DNA of 5,037 nt. Source: Candidatus Stahliibacteriota bacterium. Its GTDB lineage: Bacteria > Hydrothermota > Tepidihabitantia > SM23-42. Location of the stretch: contig JAUWLY010000228.1 of NCBI GenBank assembly GCA_030613445.1, positions 1 to 5,037 on the forward strand, in the 5' to 3' direction. The notes under the pieces are model-generated. The model had not been told where the DNA came from. It saw nothing but the letters and a program-made list of their open reading frames with translations, and searched no databases. A program made the translations under genes and the position numbers. Shown piece after piece: positions 4,978-5,037 of the stretch; the first letter of the stretch is position 1; each line of letters begins with the position of its first letter.

Positions 4978-5030
4978 GTAGTGGCAGAGTTTACTCTGCA
5001 AATGGTGTGTCGAGCAAGCTCGACCACTAC
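4978..5030. repeat. Palindromic two-hairpin repeat element
   Basis: GTAGTGG (4978-4984) and CCACTAC (5024-5030) are perfect terminal inverted repeats. Between them lie two 7-bp hairpins: GCAGAGT-TT-ACTCTGC (4984-4999) and GTCGAGC-AA-GCTCGAC (5009-5024), separated by AAATGGTGT. Single-stranded DNA or RNA would fold as a three-way junction. The layout fits a dispersed REP/MITE-like intergenic repeat, though only one clear copy is visible here. Confidence 0.75.
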
Positions 5031-5037
5031 ATCAGTA

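Overview
The window looks like a chromosomal segment of an AT-rich, probably uncultivated bacterium. The longest protein ends in a C-terminal domain of the type IX secretion / Por-sorting kind, closing on a 'NGVYFLHL...KFVVIR'-like strand. Together with an FN3 domain and a secreted zinc-peptidase core, this suggests the FCB group or an allied candidate phylum (WOR-3/Stahlbacteria, Cloacimonadota and Marinimicrobia genomes carry many such proteins). That assignment is inference from style, not from a marker gene.

Positions 1-4615 hold three tandem, same-strand paralogous genes. Gene 1 (1-366) is cut by the left edge. Gene 2 (643-1605) and gene 3 (1850-4615) each have a signal peptide and a divergent N-terminal domain around a shared PKVGE(I/V)FEA motif. 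All three carry a nearly identical module of unknown function, 138 residues in genes 2 and 3. Genes 1 and 2 stop shortly after this module. Gene 3 continues through a beta-sandwich-like segment, an HEFGH...E zincin domain, an FN3 domain and a C-terminal sorting domain. Genes 2 and 3 are each preceded by a duplicated 83-bp block (75/83 identical) with a sigma-70-type promoter, a tiny conserved ORF (MKSQKFW-KEVM) and an extended Shine-Dalgarno (SD) sequence. The locus is therefore a series of separate promoter-leader-gene units rather than one operon. The shared module is held together at protein level (13 of 14 differences between genes 1 and 2 are silent) while the N- and C-termini vary, so this looks like a mosaic, modular secreted-protein family. 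Gene 2 has a 2-bp difference just after its best ribosome-binding site that displaces its start.

Positions 4616-5037 are non-coding for protein. They hold a likely terminator, a promoter, and then an unusual RNA locus: a complete tRNA-Thr(UGU) gene (4822-4893) nested inside the two halves of a second tRNA-like cloverleaf (4780-4947). The outer structure has a perfect 7-bp acceptor stem and a standard T-arm, and an 11-bp helix closes around the inner tRNA. The window ends with a 53-bp palindromic two-hairpin repeat (4978-5030). A structurally similar, degenerate hairpin series lies in the long leader of gene 2.

The two points most worth attention are the tRNA-within-tRNA arrangement and the mosaic paralogue array with its conserved leader ORF.
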